Shown: in pieces, positions 1 through 11,200 of the stretch
Position numbering within the stretch: position 1 is the first letter of the stretch
How the letters are laid out: the number at the start of each line of letters is the position of its first letter
DNA from: Rhineura floridana
Lineage: Eukaryota > Chordata > Lepidosauria > Squamata > Rhineuridae
Reading direction: 5' to 3'
DNA: 64,000 nucleotides
Assembly: GCF_030035675.1 (NCBI RefSeq)
Contig: NC_084480.1
Span: forward strand, 18,805,263-18,869,262
The notes under the pieces: generated by a model
Seen by the model: only the letters and a program-made list of their open reading frames with translations
Told to the model about the DNA's origin: nothing
The model's database searches: none
Program-made: the position numbers and the translations under genes

Positions 1-1
1 A

Positions 2-200
2 CATAGGAAGCTGTCTTACATTGAGCCAGACTGTTGGTCCATGCAGCCCAGTATTGTCTACACTGACTGGCAGTGGTTCTCTCCGGTTTCAGGTGGGTTT
101 CTCTCCCAGCCCTAGTTGCAGATGCTGGGGATTGAACTTGGGACCTTCTGCATGCAAAGTAGATGTTCTACCACTGAGCTACTGCCCTTCCCCACACAAT
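2..200 (-). mobile_element. tRNA-Ala-like SINE
   Basis: On the minus strand this begins with a tRNA-like head (TAGCTCAGTGGTAGAACA as box A, GGTTCAATC-type box B near 135) and a TTTGCATGC anticodon region like tRNA-Ala(UGC). It ends in the tail ACAGCTTCCTATGT at position 2. The same unit recurs many times in the window. It is a retroposed SINE, not a tRNA gene: there is no clean cloverleaf and it carries a long non-tRNA body. The subfamily name is not known to me. Confidence 0.85.
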
Positions 201-411
201 AAGAACATAAGAACATAAGAAGAGCCTGCTGGATCAGGCCAGTGGCCCATCTAGTCCAGCATCCTGTTCTCACAGTGGCCAACCAGGTGCCTGGGGGAAG
301 CCCGCAAGCAGGACCCGAGTGCAAGAACACTCTCCCCTCCTGAGGCTTCCAGCAACTGGTTTTCAGAAGCATGCTGCCTCTGACTAGGGTGGCAGAGCAC
401 AGCCATCACGG

Positions 412-2421
412 CTAGTAGCCATTGATAGCCCTGTCCTCCATGAATTTGTCTAATCTTCTTTTAAAGCCATCCAAGCTGGTAGCCATTACTGCAGCTTGTG
501 GGAGCAAATTCCATAGTTTAACTATGCACTGAGTAAAGAAGTACTTCCTTTTGTCTGTCCTGAATCTTCCAACATTCAGCTTCTTTGAATGTCCACGAGT
601 TCTAGTATTATGAGAGAGGGAGAAGAACTTTTCTCTATCCACTTTCTCAATGCCATGCATAATTTTATACACTTCTATCATGTCTCCTCTCACCCGCCTT
701 TTCTCTAAACTAAAAAGCCCCAAATGCTGCAACCTTTTCTCGTAAGGGAGTTGCTCCATCCCCTTGATCATTCTGGTTGCCCTCTTCTGAACCTTTTCCA
801 ACTCTAGAATATCCTTTTTGAGATGAGGCGACCAGAACTGTACACAGTATTCCAAATGCGGCCGCACCATAGATTTATACAACGGCATTATGATATCGGC
901 TGTTTTATTTTCAATACCTTTCCTAATTATTGCTAGCATGGAATTTGCCTTTTTCACAGCTGCCGCACACTGGGTCGACATTTTCATAGTGCTGTCCACT
1001 ACAACCCCGAGGTCTCTCTCCTGGTCGGTCACCGCCAGTTCAGACCCCATGAGCGTATATGTGAAATTCAGATTTTTTGCTCCAATATGCATAATTTTAC
1101 ACTTCTTTATATTGAATTGCATTTGCCATTTTTCTGCCCATTCACTCAGTTTGGAGAGGTCTTTTTGGAGCTCTTCGCAATCCCTTTTTGTTTTAACAAC
1201 CCTGAACAATTTAGTGTCATCAGCAAACTTGGCCACTTCACTGCTCACTCCTAATTCTAGGTCATTAATGAACAAGTTGAAAAGTACAGGTCCCAATAAC
1301 GATCCTTGAGGGCCTCCACTTTCTACAGCCCTCCATTGGGAGAACTGTCCGTTTATTCCTACTCTCTGCTTTCTGCTTCTTAACCAATTCCTTATCCACA
1401 AGAGGACCTCTCCTCTTATTCCATGACTGCTAAGCTTCCTCAGAAGCCTTTGGTGAGGTACCTTGTCAAACGCTTTTTGAAAGTCTAAGTACACTATGTC
1501 CACTGGATCACCTCTATCTATATGCTTGTTGACACTCTCAAAGAATTCTAATAGGTTACTGAGACAGGACTTTCCCTTGTAGAAGCCATGCTGGCTCTGC
1601 TTCAGCAAGGCTTGTTCTTCTATGTGCTTAGTTAATCTAGCTTTAATAATACTTTCTACCAGTTTTCCAGGGACAGAAGTTAAGCTAACTGGCCTGTAAT
1701 TTCCGGGATCCCCTCTGGATCCCTTTTTGAAGATTGGCGTTACATTTGCCACTTTCCAGTCCTCAGGCACGGAGGAGGACCCAAGGGACAAGTTACATAT
1801 TTTAGTTAGCAGATCAGCAATTTCACATTTGAGTTCTTGGAGAACTCTCGGGTGGATGCCATCCGGGCCCGGTGATTTGTCAGTTTTTATATTGTCCATT
1901 AAGCTTAGAAGTTCCTCTCTCGTTACCACTATTTGTCTCAGTTCCTCAGAATCCCTTCCTGCAAATGTTAGTTCAGGTTCAGGGATCTGCCCTATATCTT
2001 CCACTGTGAAGACAGATGCAAAGAATTCATTTAGCTTCTCTGCAATCTCCTTATCGTTCTTTAGTACACCTTTGACTCCCTTATCATCCAAGGGTCCAAT
2101 CGTCTCCCTAGATGGTCTCCTGCTTTGAATGTATTTATAGAATTTTTGGTTGTTGGTTTTTATGTTCTTAGCAATGTGCTCCTCAAATTCTATTTTAGCA
2201 TCCCTTATTGTCTTCTTGCATTTCTTTTGCCAGAGTTTGTGTTCTTTTTTATTTTCTTCATTCGGACAAGACTTCCATTTTTTGAAGGAAGACTTTTTGC
2301 CTCTAAGAGCTTCCTTGACTTTGCTCGTTAACCATGCTGGCATCTTCTTGGCCCTGGCGGTACCTTTTCTGATCTGCGGTATGCACTCCAGTTGAGCTTC
2401 TAATAGAGTGTTTTTAAACAA
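412..2421 (-). CDS. CR1 reverse transcriptase part of ORF2
   Basis: This 669-codon open frame encodes the reverse transcriptase and C-terminal domain of a CR1 ORF2. Visible motifs include GNYRPVSLTSVPGKLVE, YLDFQKAFDKVPH, FADDTKLF (the YXDD-equivalent catalytic aspartates) and RPHLEYCVQFWSPH. The start shown is only the first Met after a stop codon: the frame is continuous with the endonuclease block upstream apart from that single stop, so this is a piece of a longer ORF2 and not an independent gene. It would copy element RNA at a nicked chromosomal site (target-primed reverse transcription). Confidence 0.9.
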   Translation of the reverse strand: MFKNTLLEAQLECIPQIRKGTARAKKMPAWLTSKVKEALRGKKSSFKKWKSCPNEENKKEHKLWQKKCKKTIRDAKIEFEEHIAKNIKTNNQKFYKYIQSRRPSRETIGPLDDKGVKGVLKNDKEIAEKLNEFFASVFTVEDIGQIPEPELTFAGRDSEELRQIVVTREELLSLMDNIKTDKSPGPDGIHPRVLQELKCEIADLLTKICNLSLGSSSVPEDWKVANVTPIFKKGSRGDPGNYRPVSLTSVPGKLVESIIKARLTKHIEEQALLKQSQHGFYKGKSCLSNLLEFFESVNKHIDRGDPVDIVYLDFQKAFDKVPHQRLLRKLSSHGIRGEVLLWIRNWLRSRKQRVGINGQFSQWRAVESGGPQGSLLGPVLFNLFINDLELGVSSEVAKFADDTKLFRVVKTKRDCEELQKDLSKLSEWAEKWQMQFNIKKCKIMHIGAKNLNFTYTLMGSELAVTDQERDLGVVVDSTMKMSTQCAAAVKKANSMLAIIRKGIENKTADIIMPLYKSMVRPHLEYCVQFWSPHLKKDILELEKVQKRATRMIKGMEQLPYEKRLQHLGLFSLEKRRVRGDMIEVYKIMHGIEKVDREKFFSLSHNTRTRGHSKKLNVGRFRTDKRKYFFTQCIVKLWNLLPQAAVMATSLDGFKRRLDKFMEDRAINGY

Positions 2422-2433
2422 CTTCCAAGCATT

Positions 2434-3303
2434 TTAGAGTGATGTGACCCTCTGGACTTTGTTTTTCAGCTTTCTTTTTACCAATCCCCTCATTTTTGTG
2501 AAGTTTCCTCTTTTGAAGTCAAATGTGACCGTGTTGGATTTTCTTGGCAATTGGCCAGTTACATGTATGTTTAATTTAATAGCACTGTGGTCACTGCTCC
2601 CAATTGGTTCAACAACACTTACATCTCGCACCAGGTCCCGGTCCCCACTGAGGATTAAGTCCAGGGTTGCCGTCCCTCTGGTCGGTTCCATGACCAACTG
2701 GTCTAGGGAATAGTCATTTAGAATATCTAGAAACTTTGCTTCTTTGTCATGACTGGAACACATATGCAGCCAGTCTATGTCCCGGTAGTTGAAGTCACCC
2801 ATTACTACCACATTTCCTAGTTTGGATGCTTCCTCAATTTCATATCTCATCTCCAGGTCTCCCTGAGCATTTTGATCAGGGGGACGATAGATCGTTCCCA
2901 GTATTAAGTCCCTCCTGGGGCATGGTATCACCACCCACAACGATTCTGTGGAGGAGTCTGCCTCTTTTGGGGTTTCGAGCTTGCTGGATTCAATGCCTTC
3001 TTTCACGTATAGAGCGACTCCGCCACCAATACGTCCTTCCCTGTCCTTCCGATATAGTTTATATCCAGGGATAACCGTATCCCACTGGTTTTCTCCATTC
3101 CACCAGGTCTCCGTTATGCTCACTATATCAATGCTCTCCTCTAAGACCAAGCACTCCAGTTCTCCCATCTTGGTTCGCAGGCTCCTAGCATTAGCGTACA
3201 GGCACTTGTAAGCAGTGTCTCTCTTCAAGTGTCTTTGGCACTTGTGGTTAGGCCTGTGGTAATTTTGCTCTTCTGAATTTATATCCTGTGCCCCTGCTCT
3301 CAC
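2434..3303 (-). CDS. CR1 ORF2 endonuclease domain
   Basis: This 289-codon frame holds the apurinic-endonuclease-like domain of the CR1 ORF2. Markers are NARSLRTKMGELE at the N-terminus, ITETWW, VMGDFNYRDIDW and the terminal GSSDHSAI (the catalytic SDH). It ends at an in-frame TAA (2434-2436) that interrupts what is an open frame in the copy at 20.3 kb (Lys codon AAA there). Together with the reverse transcriptase block it makes a 964-codon ORF2 with a single nonsense change, so this copy is very nearly intact at the ORF2 level. Confidence 0.88.
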   Translation of the reverse strand: MRAGAQDINSEEQNYHRPNHKCQRHLKRDTAYKCLYANARSLRTKMGELECLVLEESIDIVSITETWWNGENQWDTVIPGYKLYRKDREGRIGGGVALYVKEGIESSKLETPKEADSSTESLWVVIPCPRRDLILGTIYRPPDQNAQGDLEMRYEIEEASKLGNVVVMGDFNYRDIDWLHMCSSHDKEAKFLDILNDYSLDQLVMEPTRGTATLDLILSGDRDLVRDVSVVEPIGSSDHSAIKLNIHVTGQLPRKSNTVTFDFKRGNFTKMRGLVKRKLKNKVQRVTSL

Positions 3304-3421
3304 AATGCCTACTTCTAGGCCTACCCCTTTTAAAATTTCATCATTTCTTTGGTTTTTATCCCGGGGGGAGGTTTATTCCGAACCGGACCTTTCTCAGCTC
3401 CTGTCGGGTTTCCCCCCTCAG

Positions 3422-3706
3422 TCAGTTTAAAAGCTGCTCTGCCACCTTTTTAATTTTAAGTGCCAGCAGTCTGGTTCCATTCTGGTTCAAGTGGAGCCCG
3501 TTCCTTTTGTACAGGCCCGGCTTGTCCCAAAATGTTCCCCAGTGCCTAACAAATCCAAACCCTTCCACCCGACACCATCGTTTCATCCACGCATTGAGAC
3601 TGCGAAGCTGGGCCTGTCTGGCTGGTCCTGCGCGTGGAACCGGTAGCATTTCAGAGAAAGCCACCTTGGAGGTCCTGGCTTTCAGCATCCTACCTAGCAA
3701 CCTAAA
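3422..3706 (-). pseudogene. CR1 ORF1 C-terminal esterase remnant
   Basis: The minus strand reads FRLLGRMLKARTSKVAFSE, then LNAWMKRWCRVEGFGFVRHW and NGLHLNQNGTRLLA. This is the C-terminal end of the SGNH-hydrolase (esterase) domain found in CR1 ORF1 proteins, where the DGLHLN motif carries the catalytic Asp and His. Here the Asp position is Asn. The 5' part of ORF1 is absent. On the opposite strand just beyond the breakpoint the plus strand reads VHVGTN (3708-3728), a motif expected upstream in the same ORF1, which suggests a tiny 5' inversion. Confidence 0.75.
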
Positions 3707-3789
3707 TTTTGTGCATGTAGGAACAAATAAATAGATAAATAAATTCATGTGGACAAATCACAAATTTTGGTCAAGAGGCATATTTTGCA

Positions 3790-4133
3790 TTAATTACATA
3801 CCATGGACTGCGAAAAAGACAAATAATTGGGTGTTAGAACAAATTAAACCAGAACTATCACTAGAAGCTAAAATGATGAAACTGAGGTTATCATACTTTG
3901 GACACATCATGAGAAGACAAGATTCACCAGAAAAGACAATAAAGCTGGGGAAAACAGAAGGGAGTAGAAAAAGAGGAAGGCCAAGCAAGAGATGGATTGA
4001 TTCCATCAAGGAAGCCACTGACCTGAACTTACAAGATCTGAACATGGTGGTTTATAACAGATGCTCTTGGAGATCGCTGATTCATATGGTTGGCATAAGT
4101 CGTAATCGACTTGAAGGCACATAACAACAACAA
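3790..4133 (+). mobile_element. RTE/BovB-type LINE 3' fragment
   Basis: The plus strand reads PWTAKKTNN, then LSYFGHIMRRQDSPEKTI and LGKTEGSRKRGRPSKRWID, the C-terminal region of BovB/RTE reverse transcriptases. It ends with AGTCGTAATCGACTTGAAGG and CACATAACAACAACAA, the typical BovB 3' end. The frame is open for about 110 codons to 4124. It is 5' truncated. Related pieces lie at 37296-37446 (+) and 55328-55915 (-). Confidence 0.82.
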
Positions 4134-4899
4134 TACACTGTCTTCTCTGTAGGTCCTTTGTGTGGAGCAGCCCTAAGAGATGGACAAGTTTTTTCACCTA
4201 AGGGTGTTTTTCACTGTGTCCCTGATATTGGGGATAAACAAAAGTGGGTAACATCACGTTCACAATAATCCATGCTCTGTTTATGTGAGATTACAACATC
4301 CAGGAGCATTTGTGTGGTGGCATTTGTAAACAGAACACCAGGTGGATCTGGTCTCATCCAGCAGAAATCCTTTCATATTCCCGTTTTGTTTGTTTTTGCC
4401 AATTGTACTGTACAATGTGTTAAAAGTCTGGAAAGCCTGTTCCACCTTAAGGCCCCATTAACAAGGTCACAGTCACTTACACCGGCTTAATTGCTCTCAC
4501 CTCCTTAGTCTGCAGTCTTAAACACACTTGCAAGGGAGTAAAACACCTGAAACACAGCAGGGTTTTATCCTAGGTAAAAGGGCATCTGGTTGTGCCAGGA
4601 TAGGGCAGATTAGAATCCTCAAGTACAGCCTAATTTGTCTGTATTGGATCTGAATGAAGTTGCTTAAACATATGAAATTATACTGTTTTAAATTGTTTGT
4701 ATACTGTAAATGGCATTTTTTTATTGTTGATGTTTTTATTGTGAACTCGCTCTGAGATATTTTATGGGGAGCGATTCATAAATGGCACTAAAAAGAAAAG
4801 TTCTGCACGCATGCTTACTCAGAAGTAATCTCCACTAAACCCAAATAGGCTTTCTCCCAAGCAAGCGTGGAACTTTACCCTCGGCTTTCCACTGAAAAT
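4134..4899. other. Upstream of POLI, decayed L2 tail
   Basis: No gene is seen. From about 4640 to 4800 the plus strand resembles an old L2 LINE 3' end (TTTTTATTGTGAACTCGCTCTGAG, then a tail rich in AAAAG). The rest is unassigned intergenic DNA just upstream of POLI. Confidence 0.4.
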
Positions 4900-5099
4900 T
4901 AAGGATGGGGAGGGGAAATCCGAGGGCCTTGAACTTTAACCAATCCGGATTAGATGATCCCGGTTTCAAGCCCGGCCCCCACAGACTGCCGCCGGAACGA
5001 GAAAGGCATCATTTCTTGCAACTCCGCCTACGAGGTTGGCCCAGCCAGTGGCGGCCTCGGCCGGAGGCGGCGCCAGCTTGCGCGCGGATGCTGCATGTA
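4900..5099 (+). promoter_or_regulatory. POLI: Probable POLI promoter and 5' UTR
   Basis: GC and CpG content rise sharply just upstream of POLI exon 1 (CGGCCTCGGCCGGAGGCGG near 5055). A CCAAT box is present (AACCAATCCGG, about 4938-4948). There is no TATA box. This is the composition of a housekeeping vertebrate promoter. The transcription start cannot be fixed from sequence alone. Confidence 0.55.
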
Positions 5100-5208
5100 A
5101 TGGAGGGCTCCGAAGAAGAAGAGACGACAGAACCGGATTGGCTTCTCCCGGAGCCTGGCGACGGCAAACCTGGGCAAGATTCTGTTGCTGCTGGAGAGAG
5201 AGTCCCAT
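5100..5208 (+). CDS. POLI: POLI coding exon 1
   Basis: It encodes residues 1-36, an acidic N-terminus (MEGSEEEETTEPDW) like the acidic start of mammalian POLI. The donor is CAT|GTAAAT at 5209, leaving one base of a split Ser codon. The donor is inferred from phase agreement with exon 2; a stop follows soon after in the intron. The choice of ATG (5100 or 5088) is the least certain part. Confidence 0.75.
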
Positions 5209-8200
5209 GTAAATAGAATCGAGGAGTTTTGCTGCTCCCACCGCGCCTTCTCTTGAGATCTCTATAAAGTGGCGTGGAAAGCGGATTAGGCATTCCGATT
5301 TAGAACCCGCGCCTCTTTAGGCGCCTGGGGAACTGGGAGGCGGCTTCCTAAGAATACTGAGAAGAATACTGTGTACAGTTCTGGTCGCCTCACCTAAAAA
5401 AAGAAAGAAAGAAAGGCTGTTGCAGCGCATCAAAGGTTCAGAAAGCGGCAACCAAAATGATCGAGGAGACCGGGCGGGCCTGCTTAGTGCGGGCTCACAA
5501 AACCCAGGATAATAAGAGATCGAAATAATAAGGGAGACATAAGCAAACAATGGTGATTTTCTAACTTGTGGGTACTGGGCACCACGTCTAAACTTACTGT
5601 GCCCTTATCTCCTTCCTCCAGCACCATTGTAACCGTGCCTGCTTGCAATTTGCTGTGTAGTTGTCCAGGGTCTTGGGGGAGTCTGAGACACCTTACTGTT
5701 GGGGGTCCCAGGTCCCAGAAAGGTCCCTATGTCTCCAGTGTCCTAGGAGCCAATCAGCATGAAAGGGGAGGGTGTTAGCCACCGAGAAGAGTCTTCTAAC
5801 TTGCTTCCTTCTTGTTTCTTGCTGATTGGAGTCGATCAGAGTGAAAGGAGTTCCTATTAGTTCCTGCTTCAAAAAGCCAAGTTGTGGAGAGTGAGAATTC
5901 TGAAAACAGCTGAGGAAGAGATAGTGAATCCTGATGACAGCATCCCATCTACATCATCAAGCAGTTTGGTAGCAGCAGGAGAGAAATGTGAAAATACTGA
6001 AACCAGTAATTTGAGCGATATCTCTCACAGGGAGAAAGGACAGTCAAATGGTGACAGTGATAGAGAAGCAGAAAGCAGTATTCAAGCCTGGCCAGATTAT
6101 TCTGTAATCTTAGAAGGTTGTATAAGGGGGCGTGGCTGTGACTATTATGAAGGGACCCTGAACTTCTGAATTTGCCACTACATGACTGCTATGGACAGAG
6201 GCCTCATGTGTGCAAGCTGCTGCTGTTGTGTGCAGGAGATCTGTGAACCGGAGCACTAGTTGTTGTTATTATTATTAATTGGAATTCTTACCTGTCGTTT
6301 ACCATATGGTCTCTGGCCCCAAGGCTGTCATTATAAAATAGGAGCAGAAAGAGATATCTTGGATCCCTCCTTAAAACACATGCACAGAAATGCCATTAGG
6401 AAAAGAAAAAAGCAGGAAGCATTTCCAAAATCCGGTTGGACTGGATAGGGGAGCAGCCCCCTCCCCACAGTGTAAATCAATGAGGATCCTTTGCTAGAAG
6501 GCATTCCCCCCCCCCCGTTTGTCTTGGCTAGAGTGAGGAAGAAAAATGTCAGGATCCTTGCTGTCTCTAGAACTTTGCACTGCAACTTTGAGTGCTTCCA
6601 TGCACAAGGGGAGGGGGTGCTTTGCTCTTTTGAGAATCAGTATGCAGGCTACAGAGCATGCCTACTTTGAATGGGGGCAGGCAAGTCCCCATACTTCCAT
6701 ACCCCCTCTAAGACCTAAGAAGCCTGGAATTACTTGTAACTAGGCACAAAAAGACTCTCATGTGTTAAGCAGAAATATGGGGGGGGGGTTATGCTGAGTT
6801 GTTAGTTAACCCTAAAACTCTTTTGATATATTTTCTAAAAAGACATTTTAAGCTAACAAGATTTATTTAGTTTGCTTATAATACATTCTTTGACATCACA
6901 TGTAACAACAACCTGTTTAAAATTCAAGTTGATAGCATCACACCTCCGTATTCAGACAGCAGGTTAAGTATCCATTGGCAATCAGACTAGTTTGCTTGAA
7001 TTAGAATTGATGTAAACTCCACACATCCCAGATTACCACGTTTTCTCCTTGTTCTTTTGCCCTTAAACAGCAGTTTGACACCCTGAAATTTAGCAGGAAG
7101 ACATCTCCCCCCCCCCCCGGTGCACCTTGTCCCTATGCCAAGAAAAGTTTCTTTGCCAAATGCCTGTATGGAACGCTTGCTGTTAAAATACTAGGAGGGG
7201 GGCTTTTAAAATGATGGCAACAGTAGTTACATCTGGTGGCAACAGGTTAACATGCTTTTTAGCACTGGTGGTGCTAACATGTAGAATGAATCCTCTGCAT
7301 TTTCCTTTCATTGCAGCTTGTCATGGCAAAGGGGTGTCAGCCGGAAGTTCTCGGCACCGAGTAATTGTGCACCTGGACCTGGATTGTTTTTATGCCCAGG
7401 TGGAAATTATCTGCAATCCTGAATTGAGAAGTAAACCTTTAGGTAACCTTACATCTTGCTGTTGAATGCTTTTCCATGTGCAAATTAAAAATTGGGGTGG
7501 GCCTGTACTTTTTTCTTTCCCCAAGTAATTATTAACCCTAAGTCCCGTGGAAACCAGCACTAAGTTCTTTGATTTAGTTCCTTCTAAATCAGGGATAGAA
7601 CATGTTCGACTCCAACTCCCATCATCTCCAGCCAGCATAGCTGCTGATCAGGCATGATGGGAATTGTAGTCCAACATCATTTGGAGGGCCACAGGTTTCC
7701 TGTGTCTAATCTGAACATTATCATTTCTGGTGTAATTTACTCCCCCTTTGCCTCTCGTAGACATTTCAATTCAAGTAGCAATATGTGGCCATTGTAAGAG
7801 ATGATATACTAGACAGATCTTGAGTTTCTGTTATTGATAGTGGCCCACTTACAGGGGAACTAGCTAAGCTATGAGTCAACAGAAGGTAGATCCATACCTG
7901 CTAGTTGAGAGATCTGCAGTAATTTGGCAATGGTTTCTTACTCCTAATTATCTGAGAATAGCAGTAACTAACAAACAACTAGAATATGGAAAAATGTTTG
8001 TGGGGAGGAAACAGTTAGTGGATTCTTGTGTGATAAGATGTCTGAGCTTGATTCTGGTATTGATCACAACTCCCTGAGTTCAGCATCTGCTCAGAGGCAC
8101 CCTTTTCCTCAACTCTTGCTGTATGTACATCTACCCACCTGAGCTTGGTGTATGCACATCCTCCCATTTTATGCCTCGCTCTGGCTGGAGGATCTTGAGG

Positions 8201-11200
8201 CACTATTAAAAAACAAAGCAGATCACACAGACCTGAAGTCAGCCTACCCCTGATCCAAGGAATGGAAAAGCATGGATTATTTTTTAATAGCATTGGTGAG
8301 AGTTACAATTAGGCCTCTGCCTTAGCAGGCCTCTGCTAGCAGGATCCATGGTAAAAAAACTGTAACGTGCCGTGGACTTCCTTTTCTAAAGTAATGCAGA
8401 GTCTTGTGGCACTTTAAAAGGTTCATTATTGGGTTTGCTACATGGACTATTGCAGCTGCCCCTCTAGAAGTCCTTTCCTTGAAGTAATTTCTGCCACCTT
8501 CCCAAAGAAGTATTTCATTATTGCTATATGCTTCACATAAACTGACTTTTCGTATTTTAACTTTTTTTAAAATGTCAAAGGCCTGTAATTCTTTTAATGT
8601 GCTATTACATTAACTAAAAATGCAGTCCTTGACTCCAGTCCTAAAATAACTACTGAGTACCTGAGGCTGTAATCCTAAACACACTCGCTAAGGAGTAAGG
8701 CCCACTGAACATAGCGGGACTTGCTTCTTTTTAATCGTGCATAGCATTGCACTGTAAATTCTGGAATTTTTTTTTTTTTAAGCAGCACTGTGGTACTTTT
8801 TGAAAGATAGTTCAGAATGTTGATAACTCCAAAGAACTTGTTGATTTCAGCTACAATATTATTTACCTCTTCCAGGTGTGCAGCAAAAACACTTAGTAGT
8901 CACCTGTAATTATGAAGCCAGGAATCTTGGAGTCAAGAAATGTATGTCTGTGAAAGAAGCAAAAGAAAAGTGTCCAGAACTGATGTTGGTTAATGGAGAA
9001 GATCTGACAAAATACCGGGAAATGTCTTATAAATTTACAGGTAATTGCCTCAATATTCTTCAGTGGAGTGGAATTGGAAAGCTTTGTGTTTGAACGTATA
9101 TCCCTCTCTTTCCCAGGGGTTCAGCCGTGGGTACAGATCCCACCTCGATCTGGGGGAAGGCCCATATCTCAGTGGTAAAGTATGTACTTTGTATGCAGAA
9201 GGGTCAGGTTCAGTATTTGGCATCTCCACTTTAAAAGATCAGATTGTGAGTGATGTGAAATGTTCTGCTTTTGAGACCTGGACAGCCACTTGCAATTGGA
9301 GTAGAAAATACTGGGCTAAAAGGGCAAATAATCTGACCTGGTAAAAAGAAGCTTCGTATGTCCCTGTGATACCATTCCCTGGATCTCTTTGTTCTGGCTT
9401 CCCCACAAAAAATGTCATTTTGGATGAGGCTCTTGTCAATATTGTGTAGCTGAATGCTGAAAGATACAGGACAGACAAAAGGAAGTGCTTCTTCACACGG
9501 TGCATAGTTAAACTATGGAATTTGCTCCTACAAGATGGAATGACAACCACCAACTTGGATGACTTTAAAAGGGGTTTAAACAGATGCACAGAAGGTAACC
9601 CTGTCAGTGGCTACTAGCCATGATGACTGTGTTCTACCTACACTGTCGGAGGCAATATGCTTCTGAATACCAGTCAGCCACTGTGAGAACAGGATGGTGG
9701 ACTAGAAGGCCTTTGGCCTAGAAGCGCTATTAAACTCTTAGTGTAGGCAATAAAGAATAGTAATGGTCTTGCCCAGAGCTGCATGTTTTGTGCCAGAAGA
9801 AAAATCTTTGCCCCACTTAGAAGATTGTTTTATGTTATACCATATGGTCTGACACATTTTGTACACAATCTTCTCTCATTTATGATTGCATCGTGATAAA
9901 CAAAGTTCTCTGAAAGACATCCACCCCCACCCACCCCCAGAAAAACACACACTGTTAATCTTCCCCTGAAATGGGAAGTGACAAGCAAGTGTTCACTAAG
10001 AGTATCGGTGTAGCCCCCGCTGCCTGGTGAGCACGATGAAAAAATGAGTGTGCATCCTTAAAGCACTCTCCAGAATCCTCTGCCATTTTGCAAGGAGGTC
10101 ATCAGCAAACAAATTTTCTGCAGAAGGCAGAAAATATGAAACCCACTTTGCAACAGCAAATAAGAGGATGCTTTTGCATGTTGCATTGCAAGCAAGGTGT
10201 GCACTCTTCACACATTTCTGGCATCATGTGCAAACAGGAAAAGGGTGAGGTGCACAAGCTCCAGGTGTCAAAAGAACTTGTCTGCTTGCTCCCAGGAAAT
10301 TCCCTGCTTCCTCTCACTCCTCCCACTTCAGTTGTAATGTGTGACTTGTCCACTGGGGCCATGCTGCTTGAGGAATCTCACCAGGCTCTTCCTCCTGCAG
10401 CAGTGATGTCACAGAGTTGCATTGTGATGCACAATCTCCAGGAAGTTGATGCACTCCTAAGCATCCAGTTTTTCTTCTCAAAATACATTTTGTTTAATAA
10501 AGGGTTTGCAACCAGCTGGGAGCTTTTTCTGTATAACTCTATTTATATTTAAAGTATTTCTTTTCCAATTCTTCGTTGCCAAAGCTATCCCAGTGTAGGT
10601 TACAGTTTAAAATCAAATACATAAAGCCCAATTAAAACAGGCCGAACAAGGTGAAAAGAGAGGAGGCTGAGCAGATCTCACAAGGTAGGGCGTTCCATAG
10701 TCTGCAGTCGGGAACCTTCAGCCTGTGGGCTTTATTAGGACCAGTTGGGTCCTAAGTGGATCTGTGAGGCCAGTTTTCCTCAAGCCACTCCTACCTGCCC
10801 TACACTTGACATTATGGGGCAGGCAAAGACGCAGCTACAAAGGACCAATAGGGAGCTTAAAGTGCTGTCCAGATCGTTCCTTGGCTGGCAGGGCTTGCTG
10901 ATAGGCACTGCCCATCAGCCCTTGTGAAGTTCTCATCTCATGTCATAATGACGTCTGGTGATTGCCAGGTGGGTGGCCCCACCCACCTGTCAAAAGTGGC
11001 CTACCAGGTTGGGGGTACAGAGGACATAGCCCACTGGGCTGAAAAGGTTCCCCTCTCATGATCTGAACCCCTGTTCTTCAACCTAGGGTCCCCAGATGTT
11101 GTTGGACTACAACTCCCATCATCCTTGGCCATTGGCTATGCTAAGCTGAAGAACGGTGGTAAACCAAAGGTTGGGAACTGGTAGCCCTCTGGATAACTAC

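Larger units (their letters stand above)
203..3706 (-). mobile_element. CR1-clade LINE, nearly full ORF2
   Basis: This CR1-type non-LTR retrotransposon runs on the minus strand. The 3' end lies at the left, in a short octamer repeat (AAGAACAT units, 203-225), as is usual for CR1. From 5' to 3' it holds the end of an ORF1 with an esterase-like (SGNH) C-terminus (3422-3706), then ORF2 with an APE endonuclease (2434-3303) and a reverse transcriptase (412-2421). ORF2 is broken by one in-frame stop at 2434-2436, where the sister copy at 20.3 kb has AAA. The 5' end is truncated inside ORF1. Near identity to the 20.3 kb copy suggests a fairly recent insertion. Confidence 0.92.

Noticed and set aside
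890-1309. Plus-strand frames of 130-140 codons inside the CR1 copies at 0.9, 1.7, 21.0 and 21.8 kb
   Set aside because: They are antisense shadows of the conserved reverse transcriptase frame and recur in both CR1 copies.
10088-10552. 154-codon plus-strand open frame in POLI intron 3
   Set aside because: The text has no family resemblance, overlaps frames on both strands, and lacks splice sites or a promoter.
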